NCBI RefSeq assembly: GCF_947036865.1
Contig: NZ_CAMQSF010000038.1
Span: forward strand, 1 to 32,078
DNA from: an uncultured Caulobacter sp.
GTDB taxonomy: Bacteria; Pseudomonadota; Alphaproteobacteria; Caulobacterales; Caulobacteraceae
Direction of reading: 5' to 3'
DNA length: 32,078 nt
Shown: positions 15,762 through 23,675 of the stretch, in pieces
Layout of the letters: the number at the start of each line of letters is the position of its first letter
Position numbering within the stretch: the stretch's first letter is position 1
The notes under the pieces: model-generated
Told to the model about the DNA's origin: nothing
Databases searched by the model: none
The model's input: the letters and a program-made list of their open reading frames with translations, nothing else
Made by a program: the position numbers and the translations under genes

Positions 15762-16568
15762 CTAGACCTGGGTCAGCTGCCACTCGCCGCGACCGTCCTT
15801 GCAGGCGCTGTAGCGCTGGCTGGACGCGCCCTGGCCGCCGCCCGAGACGGTGGCGTCGATCACCCGGCAGCTGGCGACCTGCTGCCCATAGGGCCGCGCC
15901 AGCGAGGCGGCGGCGTAGCCGACCCCGAGGCCGCCGCGACCGACCAGGATCCAGCCGCCGGTCGAGGTCACGCCCAGGGCGTCGAAGCTCTCGCCGGCCG
16001 CCAGCTTGCCGACCACCGGCGCCTTGGCCGACGGCCCGGCGCGCAGGTTGGCGGCCGCGTTGGCGACATAGGCCCCGCCGGCCGCCTCGTAGGTGGGCAG
16101 GCTCTCGACGCCCTGGGCGAAGCGCAGGCTCCGGCCGTCGATCGGCGGGCCATAGCTGGACGAGATCACCGCGACGCGGCCCGAATTGCCGGTGCGCGAA
16201 TTGCTCCAGGTCTGGGCGACGCCGGTCTCCAGCGCCTTCTTGGTGGCCTGCTCGGCCATGGCCGCGTCGGTCGACTGCATGCGGCAGCCGATATAGGCCC
16301 CGGCCGCGGCGCCGGCGGCCGCGCCGACCAGCGTGCCTAGGGTCTTGTCGTTCTTGGCGATCGTGCGGCCCAAGAGCGCGCCGGCGGCCGCGCCGAGCAG
16401 GGCGCCGCCCTCCTGCTTCTTGCCCGAGCCCTCGCACGAGAAGAGGCCGCCGAGGCCGCGCGACTGCGCCACGGCCGGCGCCGGCGCGGCGACCAGGCTG
16501 GCGCTCGTCATGGCGGCCAGGGCGAGGGCCAGGGACAGCTTGTGCATGGCGGACTTGCGAAGGGTCAT
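15762..16568 (-). CDS. Glycine-zipper and SH3-domain envelope protein
   Basis: Exported protein of 268 aa. The signal peptide runs MTLRKSAMHKLSLALALAAM..., with cleavage probably after AVA near residue 34. A Gly/Ala-rich glycine-zipper region of the 17-kDa surface antigen type follows (GALLGAAAGALLG and LVGAAAGAAAGAYIG, about residues 54-95). Next comes a linker with KKALETGVAQTWSN, then a bacterial SH3-like domain (AANLRAGPSAKAPVVGKLAA... to GYAAASLARPYG, about 170-230). There is no lipobox, so it is probably not a lipoprotein. The first ATG (16566-16568) has GGGGAAGA upstream; the ATG at codon 8 has none. Likely an envelope or peptidoglycan-associated protein; exact role unknown. Confidence 0.82.
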   Translation of the reverse strand: MTLRKSAMHKLSLALALAAMTSASLVAAPAPAVAQSRGLGGLFSCEGSGKKQEGGALLGAAAGALLGRTIAKNDKTLGTLVGAAAGAAAGAYIGCRMQSTDAAMAEQATKKALETGVAQTWSNSRTGNSGRVAVISSSYGPPIDGRSLRFAQGVESLPTYEAAGGAYVANAAANLRAGPSAKAPVVGKLAAGESFDALGVTSTGGWILVGRGGLGVGYAAASLARPYGQQVASCRVIDATVSGGGQGASSQRYSACKDGRGEWQLTQV

Positions 16569-16646
16569 GTCGTCTTCCCCAGGGTCAGTGTTGTCGCCGC
16601 TCCCGCTCCGACCGATAGTCTCGGGACAGAAAAGGGAGGGCCGGGC

Positions 16647-17507
16647 ATGAGCAGCCACGATCAGGCGGACTATAGCTGTTTCAAGGTCGAGATCGAGGCC
16701 GGCGTCGCGCACATCCAGTTGAAGCGACCGGAAGCCATGAACACCATGACCCGGCCGTTCTGGAACGAGCTTCCCGCGATTGTGAAACACATTGACGACA
16801 ACGCCCTGGCGCGCTGCATCGTCATCTCCTCGACCGGCAAGCACTTCAGCGCCGGCATGGACCTGTCGGTGTTCACCGATGACGAGAGCGTCACCGCCCG
16901 CCAGGACGCCGACCGTTGGGTGGCCGCCGAGAGCTTCCGCCGCTTCGTCCATCACCTGCAGGAGACCTTCAGCTGCCTGGACAGGGCGCGCATGCCGGTG
17001 ATCGTGGCGATCCAGGGCGGCTGCATCGGTGGGGCGGTGGACTTCATCAGCGCCTGCGACATCCGCTACGCCAGCGCCGACGCCTTCTTCCAGATCCAGG
17101 AGATCAATATCGGCATGACCGCCGACGTCGGCACCTTCCCGCGTCTGTGCAAGCTGATCCCCGAGGGCTGGGTGCGGGAGCTGGCCTATGCCGGCCGCCG
17201 CCTGCCGGCGGCGCGGGCCCGCGAGATCGGCCTGGTCAACGAGGTGCTGGAGACCCACGAGGCGGTCGTCGCCCACGCCCTGGAGACCGCCCGCGAGATC
17301 GCCGCCAAGTCGCCGCTGGCCGTGGCCGGCAGCAAGGTGATGATCAACTACGCCCGCGATCACTCGATCGCCGACGCGCTGGACTACATCGCCACCTGGC
17401 AGACGGGGATGTTCAGCGGCCCGCACATGGCCGAGGCGTTCACGGCGAAAGCGCAGAAGCGCGAGCCGGTCTATCCGGACCTGCTGCCGCTGAAGAAGAA
17501 GATGTGA
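16647..17507 (+). CDS. Crotonase family, probable delta3,5-delta2,4-dienoyl-CoA isomerase
   Basis: Enoyl-CoA hydratase/isomerase superfamily protein, 286 aa, cytoplasmic. The oxyanion-hole segments are GKHFSAGMDL and GGCIGGAVD. It resembles mammalian ECH1 (peroxisomal/mitochondrial dienoyl-CoA isomerase) more than hydratases: Asp132 (GGAVDFISACD), Glu152 (FFQIQEINIG) and Asp160 (TADVGTFPRL) match the three acidic catalytic residues of ECH1, and the segment around INYARDHSIADALDY is also ECH1-like. The expected role is shifting conjugated double bonds during beta-oxidation of odd-position unsaturated fatty acids. ATG 16647 has AAAGGGAGGG upstream; the 35 earlier in-frame codons overlap the divergent gene. 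No other beta-oxidation genes are adjacent. Confidence 0.88.
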   Translation: MSSHDQADYSCFKVEIEAGVAHIQLKRPEAMNTMTRPFWNELPAIVKHIDDNALARCIVISSTGKHFSAGMDLSVFTDDESVTARQDADRWVAAESFRRFVHHLQETFSCLDRARMPVIVAIQGGCIGGAVDFISACDIRYASADAFFQIQEINIGMTADVGTFPRLCKLIPEGWVRELAYAGRRLPAARAREIGLVNEVLETHEAVVAHALETAREIAAKSPLAVAGSKVMINYARDHSIADALDYIATWQTGMFSGPHMAEAFTAKAQKREPVYPDLLPLKKKM

Positions 17508-17514
17508 AGGTGAC

Positions 17515-17789
17515 GGGAAACCCTCTCCTTTAGGGAGAGGGAGGGGCCCGCCGCGAAGCGGTGGGAGGGTGAGGGGTTACGAGGTCTGACGGCGTGCCGG
17601 CACTCCGTCAGACGCTGTAACCCCTCACCCCAACCCTCTCCCATGGGAGAGGGAGCATGCCGCCATCCACCCTTCTCGGCCCTGCGGAACGTCCGCTCCC
17701 AGGGCCCTTTCCGCCAACGCCGCACACCCTCACCCTCCCATCGCTGCGCGATGGGCCCCGCCCTCTCCCGTCGGGAGCGGGTTTCGCCC
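17515..17789. repeat. Cluster of palindromic repeats (CCCTCTCCC/GGGAGAGGG family)
   Basis: The 284-nt gap between the convergent isomerase and S33 hydrolase genes is nearly all repeats. Module A (17515-17580) and module C (17726-17789) are inverted copies of each other, sharing CCTCACCCTCCCA-hairpin-CCTCTCCC. Module B (17617-17656) holds CCCTCTCCC ATG GGAGAGGG-like arms. Between A and B, GGGTGAGGGGTTAC (17567-17580) pairs with 17617-17630, and GTCTGACGG (17584-17592) with CCGTCAGAC (17605-17613), giving a long nested stem. Likely REP-type elements that also end transcription from both sides. Confidence 0.85.
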
Positions 17790-17791
17790 CG

Positions 17792-19237
17792 TCACCCCGC
17801 GTAGGTAAAGCTCATCGGCGTGTCCGCCGCCGGCAGGCAGCCGCGATCCACCGGCTTGGTCGGATCCTGGAAGAAGCTCCGGATCATCTTGCGGGCGCAC
17901 GGACTGCTCCGCGAGACGCCGTGGGTGGCGTTGGTGACGATCACCACCTGCGAGCCCTGGTAGCCCTTGGCCGCGGCCTTGGTCAGTTCGGGCGGGCAGC
18001 CGGGGTCGATCTCGGCGGCCAGGAACAGGGTCGGGATGGCCGTCTTGACCGGGGCCTGCTCGACCTTCGAGATCGGGCCGACGTCGATCGCCTTGCAGAC
18101 GTCGTGGATGCGCTGCATCGAGACCACCATCAGGCGGGCGACGGGGTCGTTTTCCGTGCCGCTGGCCACCGCGGCGCGGTCCTCGAAGGGGATCTCCTCC
18201 TTGCACAGGTGGGTCATGAACTGGCCCTCGCTGTAGTAGTCGCGGTTCTCGACGAACTCCTGCACCGGCGACAGATCGCCCTGGATGATCTTCCACAGGT
18301 CGCGCGGTAGCACGCCGGCGGTGAAATAGCTGGCGTCCATCAGATAGCCGCCCAGGTCGTCGGCCGTGTAGGTCTTGCCGCCGACGGTCTGGGGGCCGGC
18401 CAGGAAGCGGTCGGCGACGACCGCCAGCTTGGCCTTCAGGTCCGGATAGCGGCGGGCGCAGTCGGCCACGACCGCGCACTTCTTCATGACGATGTCGATC
18501 GAGCTGGACACCATGGCCGGGCCGCCGACGGTCCAGTCGGCCTCGGGCGGCCAGGGCGAGTCCTGGACCACGGCGCGCACGCCCTGCGGCGCGTGGGTCT
18601 GGATCGCCGCCTCGATGCGGGTGCCGTACGAGCCGCCGAACAGGTCGATCCGCTTCAGCTTCAGCACCTTGCGCAGATCCTGGACGTCGGCCGCGACCTC
18701 GACGGCGTTGTAGCGCGAGAGGTTGACGCCCTTAGCCTGGAAGGCCTTCAGGCAGGCGACGATGCCTTGGGCGTCGGCCTCGGTGGGCGGGCCGACGTCG
18801 GTCAGGTGAGTTCCGGGACAGTCGAGCTTGGGGCTGGACTGGCCGCCGCCGCGCTGGTCCATGAAGATCCAGTCCTGGTCGACGGCGACGAACTCGCGCG
18901 GGGCCGGGCTGGCGAGCATGCGCGGCAGGCCGTCCAGGGCCGAGCCCCCGGGGCCGCCGTGCAGATAGATGACCGGGGGCAGGCCGGTCTTGGGCTGGGC
19001 GGCGTGGACGATGGCGATCGCCACGCGAATCCGCCGGCTCTTGGGATCGCCCCGCGTCTCGTCGACGATCAGGTCGCCGCACTCCACCTTCAGGCCGCTG
19101 GCCTTGTAGTCGCCGGCGCAGGCCTTGGGCTGGAAGGCCGCCGGGCTCGCATGGGCGGGAGTTCCCAGAGCCGTCGTTCCCAGGACGGACAGGGCGAGCG
19201 CGCCCAGGGCGGCGGCGATCCAGGGACGAGGCGACAT
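17792..19237 (-). CDS. Secreted alpha/beta hydrolase, S33 peptidase-like (TAP-like C-terminus)
   Basis: Exported serine hydrolase of 481 aa related to S33 prolyl/tripeptidyl aminopeptidases. The signal peptide is MSPRPWIAAALGALALSVLG..., with cleavage after AHA near residue 30. The oxyanion motif HGGPGG (93-98), the strand FMDQRGGGQSS, the nucleophile elbow GGSYGT (Ser203), acid Asp411 (AAEIDPGCP) and His439 (NATHGV) form a complete triad. Several Cys (about six in the mature part) fit a periplasmic, disulfide-bonded enzyme. The substrate is probably N-terminal peptide bonds, but esterase activity is possible. The start ATG (19235-19237) has GGAG upstream. It is the last of a run of minus-strand genes; the preceding pentapeptide gene ends 72 nt away. 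Confidence 0.88.
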   Translation of the reverse strand: MSPRPWIAAALGALALSVLGTTALGTPAHASPAAFQPKACAGDYKASGLKVECGDLIVDETRGDPKSRRIRVAIAIVHAAQPKTGLPPVIYLHGGPGGSALDGLPRMLASPAPREFVAVDQDWIFMDQRGGGQSSPKLDCPGTHLTDVGPPTEADAQGIVACLKAFQAKGVNLSRYNAVEVAADVQDLRKVLKLKRIDLFGGSYGTRIEAAIQTHAPQGVRAVVQDSPWPPEADWTVGGPAMVSSSIDIVMKKCAVVADCARRYPDLKAKLAVVADRFLAGPQTVGGKTYTADDLGGYLMDASYFTAGVLPRDLWKIIQGDLSPVQEFVENRDYYSEGQFMTHLCKEEIPFEDRAAVASGTENDPVARLMVVSMQRIHDVCKAIDVGPISKVEQAPVKTAIPTLFLAAEIDPGCPPELTKAAAKGYQGSQVVIVTNATHGVSRSSPCARKMIRSFFQDPTKPVDRGCLPAADTPMSFTYAG

Positions 19238-19309
19238 CGGAAACTCCAGCGGTTTCCGTGCATCAACACCAAGCGTCGCGAGGCCGCAAGGCTCGGTTAA
19301 CCCCACTTT

Positions 19310-20551
19310 TCAGGCGGGCGGCTGGAATCCGGCGGGCAGCTCGGCGCCGCCGAGGTCGGCCCCCTCCAGACGGGCGCTCGACAGATCGGCTTCCACCAGG
19401 CGCGCGCGCGGCGCGCTGGCGCCCCGCAGATCGGCGCCGCGCAGCACGGCGCGGGTCATGTCGGTGCGGATCACGCGATCCTCGGCGATCCTCAGCGGCC
19501 CCAGCTTGGCGTCGGTGAGGTCGGCGCGGTTCAGCTTGGCGTCGACCAGCCGCGCGCCGCGCAGATCGGCGCCGCGCAGCTTGGCCCCCCGCAGGTCCGC
19601 GCCCGAAAGATTGGCGCCCTGCAGCTGCGCGCCTTCCAGGTCCATGCCGAAGAACACCGCCTTCGGCGCGCACAGACCCGACAGACGACGGCCCCTCAGG
19701 CGGCGCAGGGGGCGGAAGTCGATGTCGGCGACCTTGGCCACGGCGCCGTCGCGGCCCTCGGTCTTGCAGAACAGCTCGTGCGCCTCCAGCACCTCGTTCA
19801 GGGGCTGGTCGTCGACATAGATGATCGGCGGCGGGGCGCGCAGCACCTCGGTCAGGTCCGCGTCCGTCAGGTCGGCGCCGCGCACGTCGACCCCGACCAG
19901 CACGGCGCGGCGCAGCGAGACGCGGGCCATGTCGGCGTTGTGCAGGTTGGCGCCGGACAGGTTGGCGCCGTCCATCACCGCGTGGCTCAGCTTGGCGCCC
20001 TGCAGCGAGACGTTCGAGAGGTCGGCGTCGGTGAAGTCGGCCTGCCGCGCGAAAGCCCCGGACATCTGCGCGCCGCTGAGATTGGCGCCCTGCAGCATCG
20101 CGTAGTCCAGTTCGCCCGCGCGCTTGTCGTGCTCCAGGATCCGCAGGCCCTTCTCGTCGTCCTGCACCGCCGTGACGCCCTCGCGCAGGTCGCAGCCCGA
20201 AAGATCCGCGCCGCCCAGATTGGCGCCGCGCAGACAGACGCCGCGCATGTCGCAGCGCGACAGATCGGCGTCGCGCAGGTCAGCGTCGCGCAGGTCCGCG
20301 CCGTACAGCGTGGCGCGGGTCAGCTTAGCGCCGCGCAGCGAGGCGCCGCCCAGCAGGGCTCCGGTCAGGTCGGCCTCGGCCAGGTTCGCGCCGTCCAGCT
20401 CGTAATTGTTGAGATTGACGTATTGCAGCACCGCCCGCCGGCCGTTCGGCAGGCCCTTCAGATAGCGAGCGTGCGCCTCGACCATGTCACGCACCAGCGA
20501 GGCGTGAAGGGTTCGGATCAAGCTCGGTCGTGAAGACGCGGCGGCGGACAT
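19310..20551 (-). CDS. Pentapeptide-repeat protein with three repeat blocks
   Basis: 413-aa protein made mostly of A(D/N)LxG pentapeptide repeats, which fold as a right-handed quadrilateral beta-helix. Blocks lie at about residues 43-123, 148-236 and 298-405. They are separated by a charged 24-residue insert (VTAVQDDEKGLRILEHDKRA) and a roughly 55-residue non-repeat insert (PPPIIYVDDQPLNEVLEAHEL through FRPLRRLRGRRL) that looks partly helical. The N-terminal 40 residues are also helical. No signal peptide, so cytoplasmic. Function unknown; some family members mimic DNA and bind gyrase, but nothing here shows that. The start (20549-20551) has only a distant AGAGG and could be revised. It lies 107 nt downstream of corA. 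Confidence 0.85.
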   Translation of the reverse strand: MSAAASSRPSLIRTLHASLVRDMVEAHARYLKGLPNGRRAVLQYVNLNNYELDGANLAEADLTGALLGGASLRGAKLTRATLYGADLRDADLRDADLSRCDMRGVCLRGANLGGADLSGCDLREGVTAVQDDEKGLRILEHDKRAGELDYAMLQGANLSGAQMSGAFARQADFTDADLSNVSLQGAKLSHAVMDGANLSGANLHNADMARVSLRRAVLVGVDVRGADLTDADLTEVLRAPPPIIYVDDQPLNEVLEAHELFCKTEGRDGAVAKVADIDFRPLRRLRGRRLSGLCAPKAVFFGMDLEGAQLQGANLSGADLRGAKLRGADLRGARLVDAKLNRADLTDAKLGPLRIAEDRVIRTDMTRAVLRGADLRGASAPRARLVEADLSSARLEGADLGGAELPAGFQPPA

Positions 20552-20630
20552 CGGGGGCGCGGAACCTCTGCGGTCGAAGGGCCGGACTAATCCCCAAGGT
20601 TGCCTGATCAGCTTTAAGCAAACGTTCAGA

Positions 20631-20649
20631 CCGCGACAGAAAGTCGCGG
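20631..20649 (-). terminator. Possible hairpin terminator after corA
   Basis: On the minus strand CCGCGAC (20649-20643) pairs with GTCGCGG (20637-20631) around TTTCT, 9 nt after the corA stop. The sequence after it (TCTGAACGTTTG) is only weakly T-rich. Confidence 0.4.
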
Positions 20650-20658
20650 GGGCCGCGG

Positions 20659-21618
20659 CTACAGCCACCCCTTGCGGCGGAACCACAGGAAGGGCGCGGC
20701 GGCGGCCAGGGCCATCAGCAGGATCGCCATCGGATAGCCCTCGGCCCAGCGCAGCTCCGGCATGTGCTCGAAGTTCATGCCGTAGATGCCGGCGATCAGG
20801 GTCGGCGGCATCAGCACCACCGAGAACACCGAGAACACCTTGAAGATCGAATTCTGCTCGATGTTGATCAGGCCCAGCGCCGCGTCGAGCAGGAAGGTGA
20901 TGTTGCCGGCCAGATAGCTGGAGTGGTCGGTGATCGACTGCACGTCGCGCTGCAGCGATTTCAGGTGGTCGCGCAGGTCCTTGGAGCCGTCGAACTGTTC
21001 GGCCAGGGCCGCGAAGCTGAGCAGGCGGGCCAGGCTGACCAGGCTGTCGCGCGCCTTGGAATTGACGTTCTGGGCCCGGCCCAGGCGGTTGAGGATCTGC
21101 TCGAACGCCGCGCCGCGCGGGCGGCCGAAGATGGCGCGCGACTGCACCTCGACCTCGGCGGCGGTGCGCTCGAGGATGTCGGCGGTGCGGTCGACCACCG
21201 CGTCCAGCAGCCCCAGGAACGTCTGCAGGCCGTTGGGGCACAGGCTGGGCTGGCGCTCGGCCTGGGCGGCGAAGATCGAGAAGGCGCGCGGCTCGACATA
21301 GCGGATGGTGACCAGCTTGGTCCCGTGCAGCACGAAGGTGACGGGGGCGGCGGTCGGCAGGTCGCCGTCGGCGTTGACCAGCACCGTGGCGGTCATGAAC
21401 GTGCCGCCGTCTTCCTGATAGAGCCGCGAGGAGGCCTCGATCTCGGCCATCTCCTCGCGGGTGGGCAGCAAGAGGCCGATCGACTGCTCGACGGCGACTT
21501 CCTCGGCGCGGGTGGGATCGACCAGTTCGATCCAGACGGCGTCGGCGGGCAGCCGCCAGTCGGGCGACAGGCCGGCGGCCTCGAAGCCCGGCGCGCCGTG
21601 ACGCAGAATTCTGAGCAT
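20659..21618 (-). CDS. corA: CorA-family magnesium/cobalt transporter
   Basis: Divalent-cation channel of the CorA family, 319 aa, working as an inner-membrane pentamer. A large cytoplasmic N-terminal domain contains long helices (from about residue 130 to 260). Two C-terminal membrane spans follow, with the pore signature YGMNF in AGIYGMNFEHMPEL (GMN selectivity motif) between them. The protein ends with basic residues (WFRRKGWL), as usual for CorA. The ATG (21616-21618) has GAGGG upstream. It sits between the CHAP and pentapeptide genes on the same strand. It is distinct from the CNNM/CorC-type gene at 63-1376. Confidence 0.92.
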   Translation of the reverse strand: MLRILRHGAPGFEAAGLSPDWRLPADAVWIELVDPTRAEEVAVEQSIGLLLPTREEMAEIEASSRLYQEDGGTFMTATVLVNADGDLPTAAPVTFVLHGTKLVTIRYVEPRAFSIFAAQAERQPSLCPNGLQTFLGLLDAVVDRTADILERTAAEVEVQSRAIFGRPRGAAFEQILNRLGRAQNVNSKARDSLVSLARLLSFAALAEQFDGSKDLRDHLKSLQRDVQSITDHSSYLAGNITFLLDAALGLINIEQNSIFKVFSVFSVVLMPPTLIAGIYGMNFEHMPELRWAEGYPMAILLMALAAAAPFLWFRRKGWL

Positions 21619-21635
21619 GGTCGCACCCTCGCTAC

Positions 21636-21656
21636 GGGCCGGGTTTGCCCCGGCCC
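21636..21656 (-). terminator. Hairpin between the CHAP gene and corA
   Basis: Perfect 8-bp arms GGGCCGGG (21636-21643) and CCCGGCCC (21649-21656) with a 5-nt loop lie between the CHAP stop and the corA start. No T tract follows on the minus strand, so it may be an attenuating or mRNA-processing hairpin rather than a full terminator. Confidence 0.35.
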
Positions 21657-21681
21657 AAGCTTCAGGTCAACGCGCGCGAAA

Positions 21682-22380
21682 TCAGCGCGGCGCGTTCTGC
21701 TTGTTGTTGGCGTCGCTCGAACCGCCACCGGTGGCGGCCTCGATCAGAGCGGCGATGCGGTCGGTCTGGTCGGCGGCCTGGCTGATGATGTCCAGCGGCG
21801 AGGCGCGGACCGAGGCGGCCACCTGGTTGGCGGCGGACTTGGCCGCCGAGACCACGGCGTTCTGGGCCATGGCGATCTTGCTGGTCGCGGCGGCGATCTT
21901 CATCGCCTGGGCGTCCTGATAGATGAAGCCGTTGGTCGGATAGACGCTGGTGCCCAGATCGCGGATCGGGTCGTACCAGACCTTGACCTGGGTCCAGTCG
22001 CCGTTGGGCGAGACGTCGACGACGGTGACGTCCTTTTCGATCTGGCCGCGATCGCCCTCGATGATCGACCAATTGGCGTGCGTGACCTGGATGACACGGT
22101 CGGTCAGCACCTGGCTGACGAAGGCCACGTGGCCGAGGTTCATGCGGGCGGTGGGCTTGAACACCAGGACCGAGCCGATCTTCGGAATCGAGCCGGTGTC
22201 ATAGTGGCCGGCGGCCTGGCTCCACCACGTGCGGGCGTCGCCGAAAATCTGGATGCCCGACATCAGTCGGGCGAAAGGTACGCACTGCCAGTAACCGTCG
22301 GCGTTCGCCGCCATCGGCGCGAAGCTGATCATGGCGGCAGCGGCCAGGGAACCCAGCAGGGCCCTCGTCCGTTTCGTCAT
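21682..22380 (-). CDS. Secreted CHAP-domain protein, putative peptidoglycan amidase
   Basis: Exported protein of 232 aa. The signal peptide is MTKRTRALLGSLAAAAMISF..., with cleavage after ANA near residue 27. A CHAP (NlpC/P60-like) domain starts almost at once: catalytic Cys33 in YWQCVPFAR, His84 in NLGHVAFV, and a polar third residue probably in HANW (Asn103). Such enzymes cut peptidoglycan peptide or amide bonds in the periplasm. The C-terminal 80 residues (from about 150) are Ala-rich and probably helical, without a known domain. An in-frame ATG 26 codons upstream reaches into the neighbouring gene's end and is rejected because it would bury the signal peptide. Confidence 0.87.
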   Translation of the reverse strand: MTKRTRALLGSLAAAAMISFAPMAANADGYWQCVPFARLMSGIQIFGDARTWWSQAAGHYDTGSIPKIGSVLVFKPTARMNLGHVAFVSQVLTDRVIQVTHANWSIIEGDRGQIEKDVTVVDVSPNGDWTQVKVWYDPIRDLGTSVYPTNGFIYQDAQAMKIAAATSKIAMAQNAVVSAAKSAANQVAASVRASPLDIISQAADQTDRIAALIEAATGGGSSDANNKQNAPR

Positions 22381-22447
22381 GCTGTGGGTACTCCCCCGCG
22401 TCACTGGGTGAAGGTCTAACCTTCCAGGAAAGACGTGAAAAGAGTGT

Positions 22448-23545
22448 TTATGCCGCACCCGCGAACGCCAAGCGCCGCTGTTTCCATCGCGCCGCGAAAG
22501 ACTTCATGGCCTCGCGACACGGACGTTCGATTAGATGATAGGAGATCGCCGACAGCGGGACAAGCGCGGCGACAATCAAGACCCAGATCAGAAGCGGCAA
22601 TTTCTCGCCCTCTATGTTCAGAAGGCGGGCGGCGGCATTGATCGCGAGGATCTTCCACGGAATGCAGATCATGTAGGTGGAATAGCTGATCTCGCCAAGA
22701 TAGGTGAAGACTGACTGTCCAGCAAACTCGAAACCGGCTCTGGCGAGGCTGGCGAGCATGAAAATAAGTGCTCCAAAAAGCATCACGATCACCGGATCGG
22801 GGAGGGAAAATCGCACGGCGGCGAGCGTCGCGACGCCTAGAAAAGCGGCGCCGTAGCCGCTGAGTCGGTCCGGGACCCGGCCGGAGCGCCACAGGGCGTG
22901 CAGCGCGCAGCCATAGGCGAAGCACGGGACGATGCGCAGGGCGCCCCACTGGATCGTGGCTTCCGTCAGCGGAAAGCCGGCCAGGGCCTGGAACGCCGGA
23001 TAGAGGACCGCGATCAAAGCCAGCGCGCCCAGCACGGCCGAGACCGGCCGCGCGCGCAGCCGCCAGGCGGCGAGGGCGAAGGCCGGGAAGGTCAGATAGG
23101 CGAACCACTCGGCCGAGATCGACCAAGAGGCGTGGTTCCAGCCCGACACCGGCGCGAAGCCCCAGGCGTGGACCAGGAGGAGGTTGGCCGGCAGGGCCTT
23201 CCACGCCAGGATGTTCGGATCGACCGACAGGCCCGCCATGGTGGCGACAACGGCCATGGCGCCGACCCCGACCAGCGTGGCCAGGTGCAGCGGATAGACC
23301 CGCGCCAGCCGGTTCCACAGGAAGTCGCCATAGCGGAACCGCCCCTCGCCAAAGCCGCGCACATAGACGTGGCACAGGATGAAGCCCGACAGCGTGAAGA
23401 ACGCCTCGACCCCCAGATAGCCCTTGGCGGCGATCGTCGGCGTGAAGCCCACGTCCAGCTTGGGCCAGTAGTGGTAGAGCACCACCCAGAAGGCGGCGAA
23501 GAACCGCAGGGCGGTCAGGGGCCTGATCTGGGCGGCGTCCGGCAT
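22448..23545 (-). CDS. Acyltransferase 3 family membrane protein (OafA/YrhL-like)
   Basis: Multi-pass inner-membrane acyltransferase of 365 aa, of the type that O-acetylates surface sugars. The N-terminus has the family opening IRPLTALRFFAAFWVVLYHYW (His in the first span), then YLGVEAFFTLSGFILCHVY and FLWNRLARVYPLHLATL, matching conserved Arg and His positions. About ten membrane spans follow, and the end is ISYHLIERPCREAMKSF, a common C-terminal motif. No SGNH domain is fused. By eye the 3' part of the gene (about 22450-22850) is clearly lower in GC than the 5' part, which suggests a recombinant gene. The acceptor is unknown; no polysaccharide cluster is in the window. Confidence 0.9.
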   Translation of the reverse strand: MPDAAQIRPLTALRFFAAFWVVLYHYWPKLDVGFTPTIAAKGYLGVEAFFTLSGFILCHVYVRGFGEGRFRYGDFLWNRLARVYPLHLATLVGVGAMAVVATMAGLSVDPNILAWKALPANLLLVHAWGFAPVSGWNHASWSISAEWFAYLTFPAFALAAWRLRARPVSAVLGALALIAVLYPAFQALAGFPLTEATIQWGALRIVPCFAYGCALHALWRSGRVPDRLSGYGAAFLGVATLAAVRFSLPDPVIVMLFGALIFMLASLARAGFEFAGQSVFTYLGEISYSTYMICIPWKILAINAAARLLNIEGEKLPLLIWVLIVAALVPLSAISYHLIERPCREAMKSFAARWKQRRLAFAGAA

Positions 23546-23675
23546 CGACGGCGTTCCTTAAGGGCTCGCGATTCCACCTTCGGAGTGGAAAGTCGAGCGT
23601 TACCCACCCACTTCGCTGTGTTACATGTATGCGTACGCGAAACGGCGGCTCAGCCCCTTATCCTAGCGAGGACCG

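Noticed and set aside
17515..17789. CRISPR array
   Set aside because: The repeats are inverted palindromes of different length without regular spacers, and no cas gene is present.
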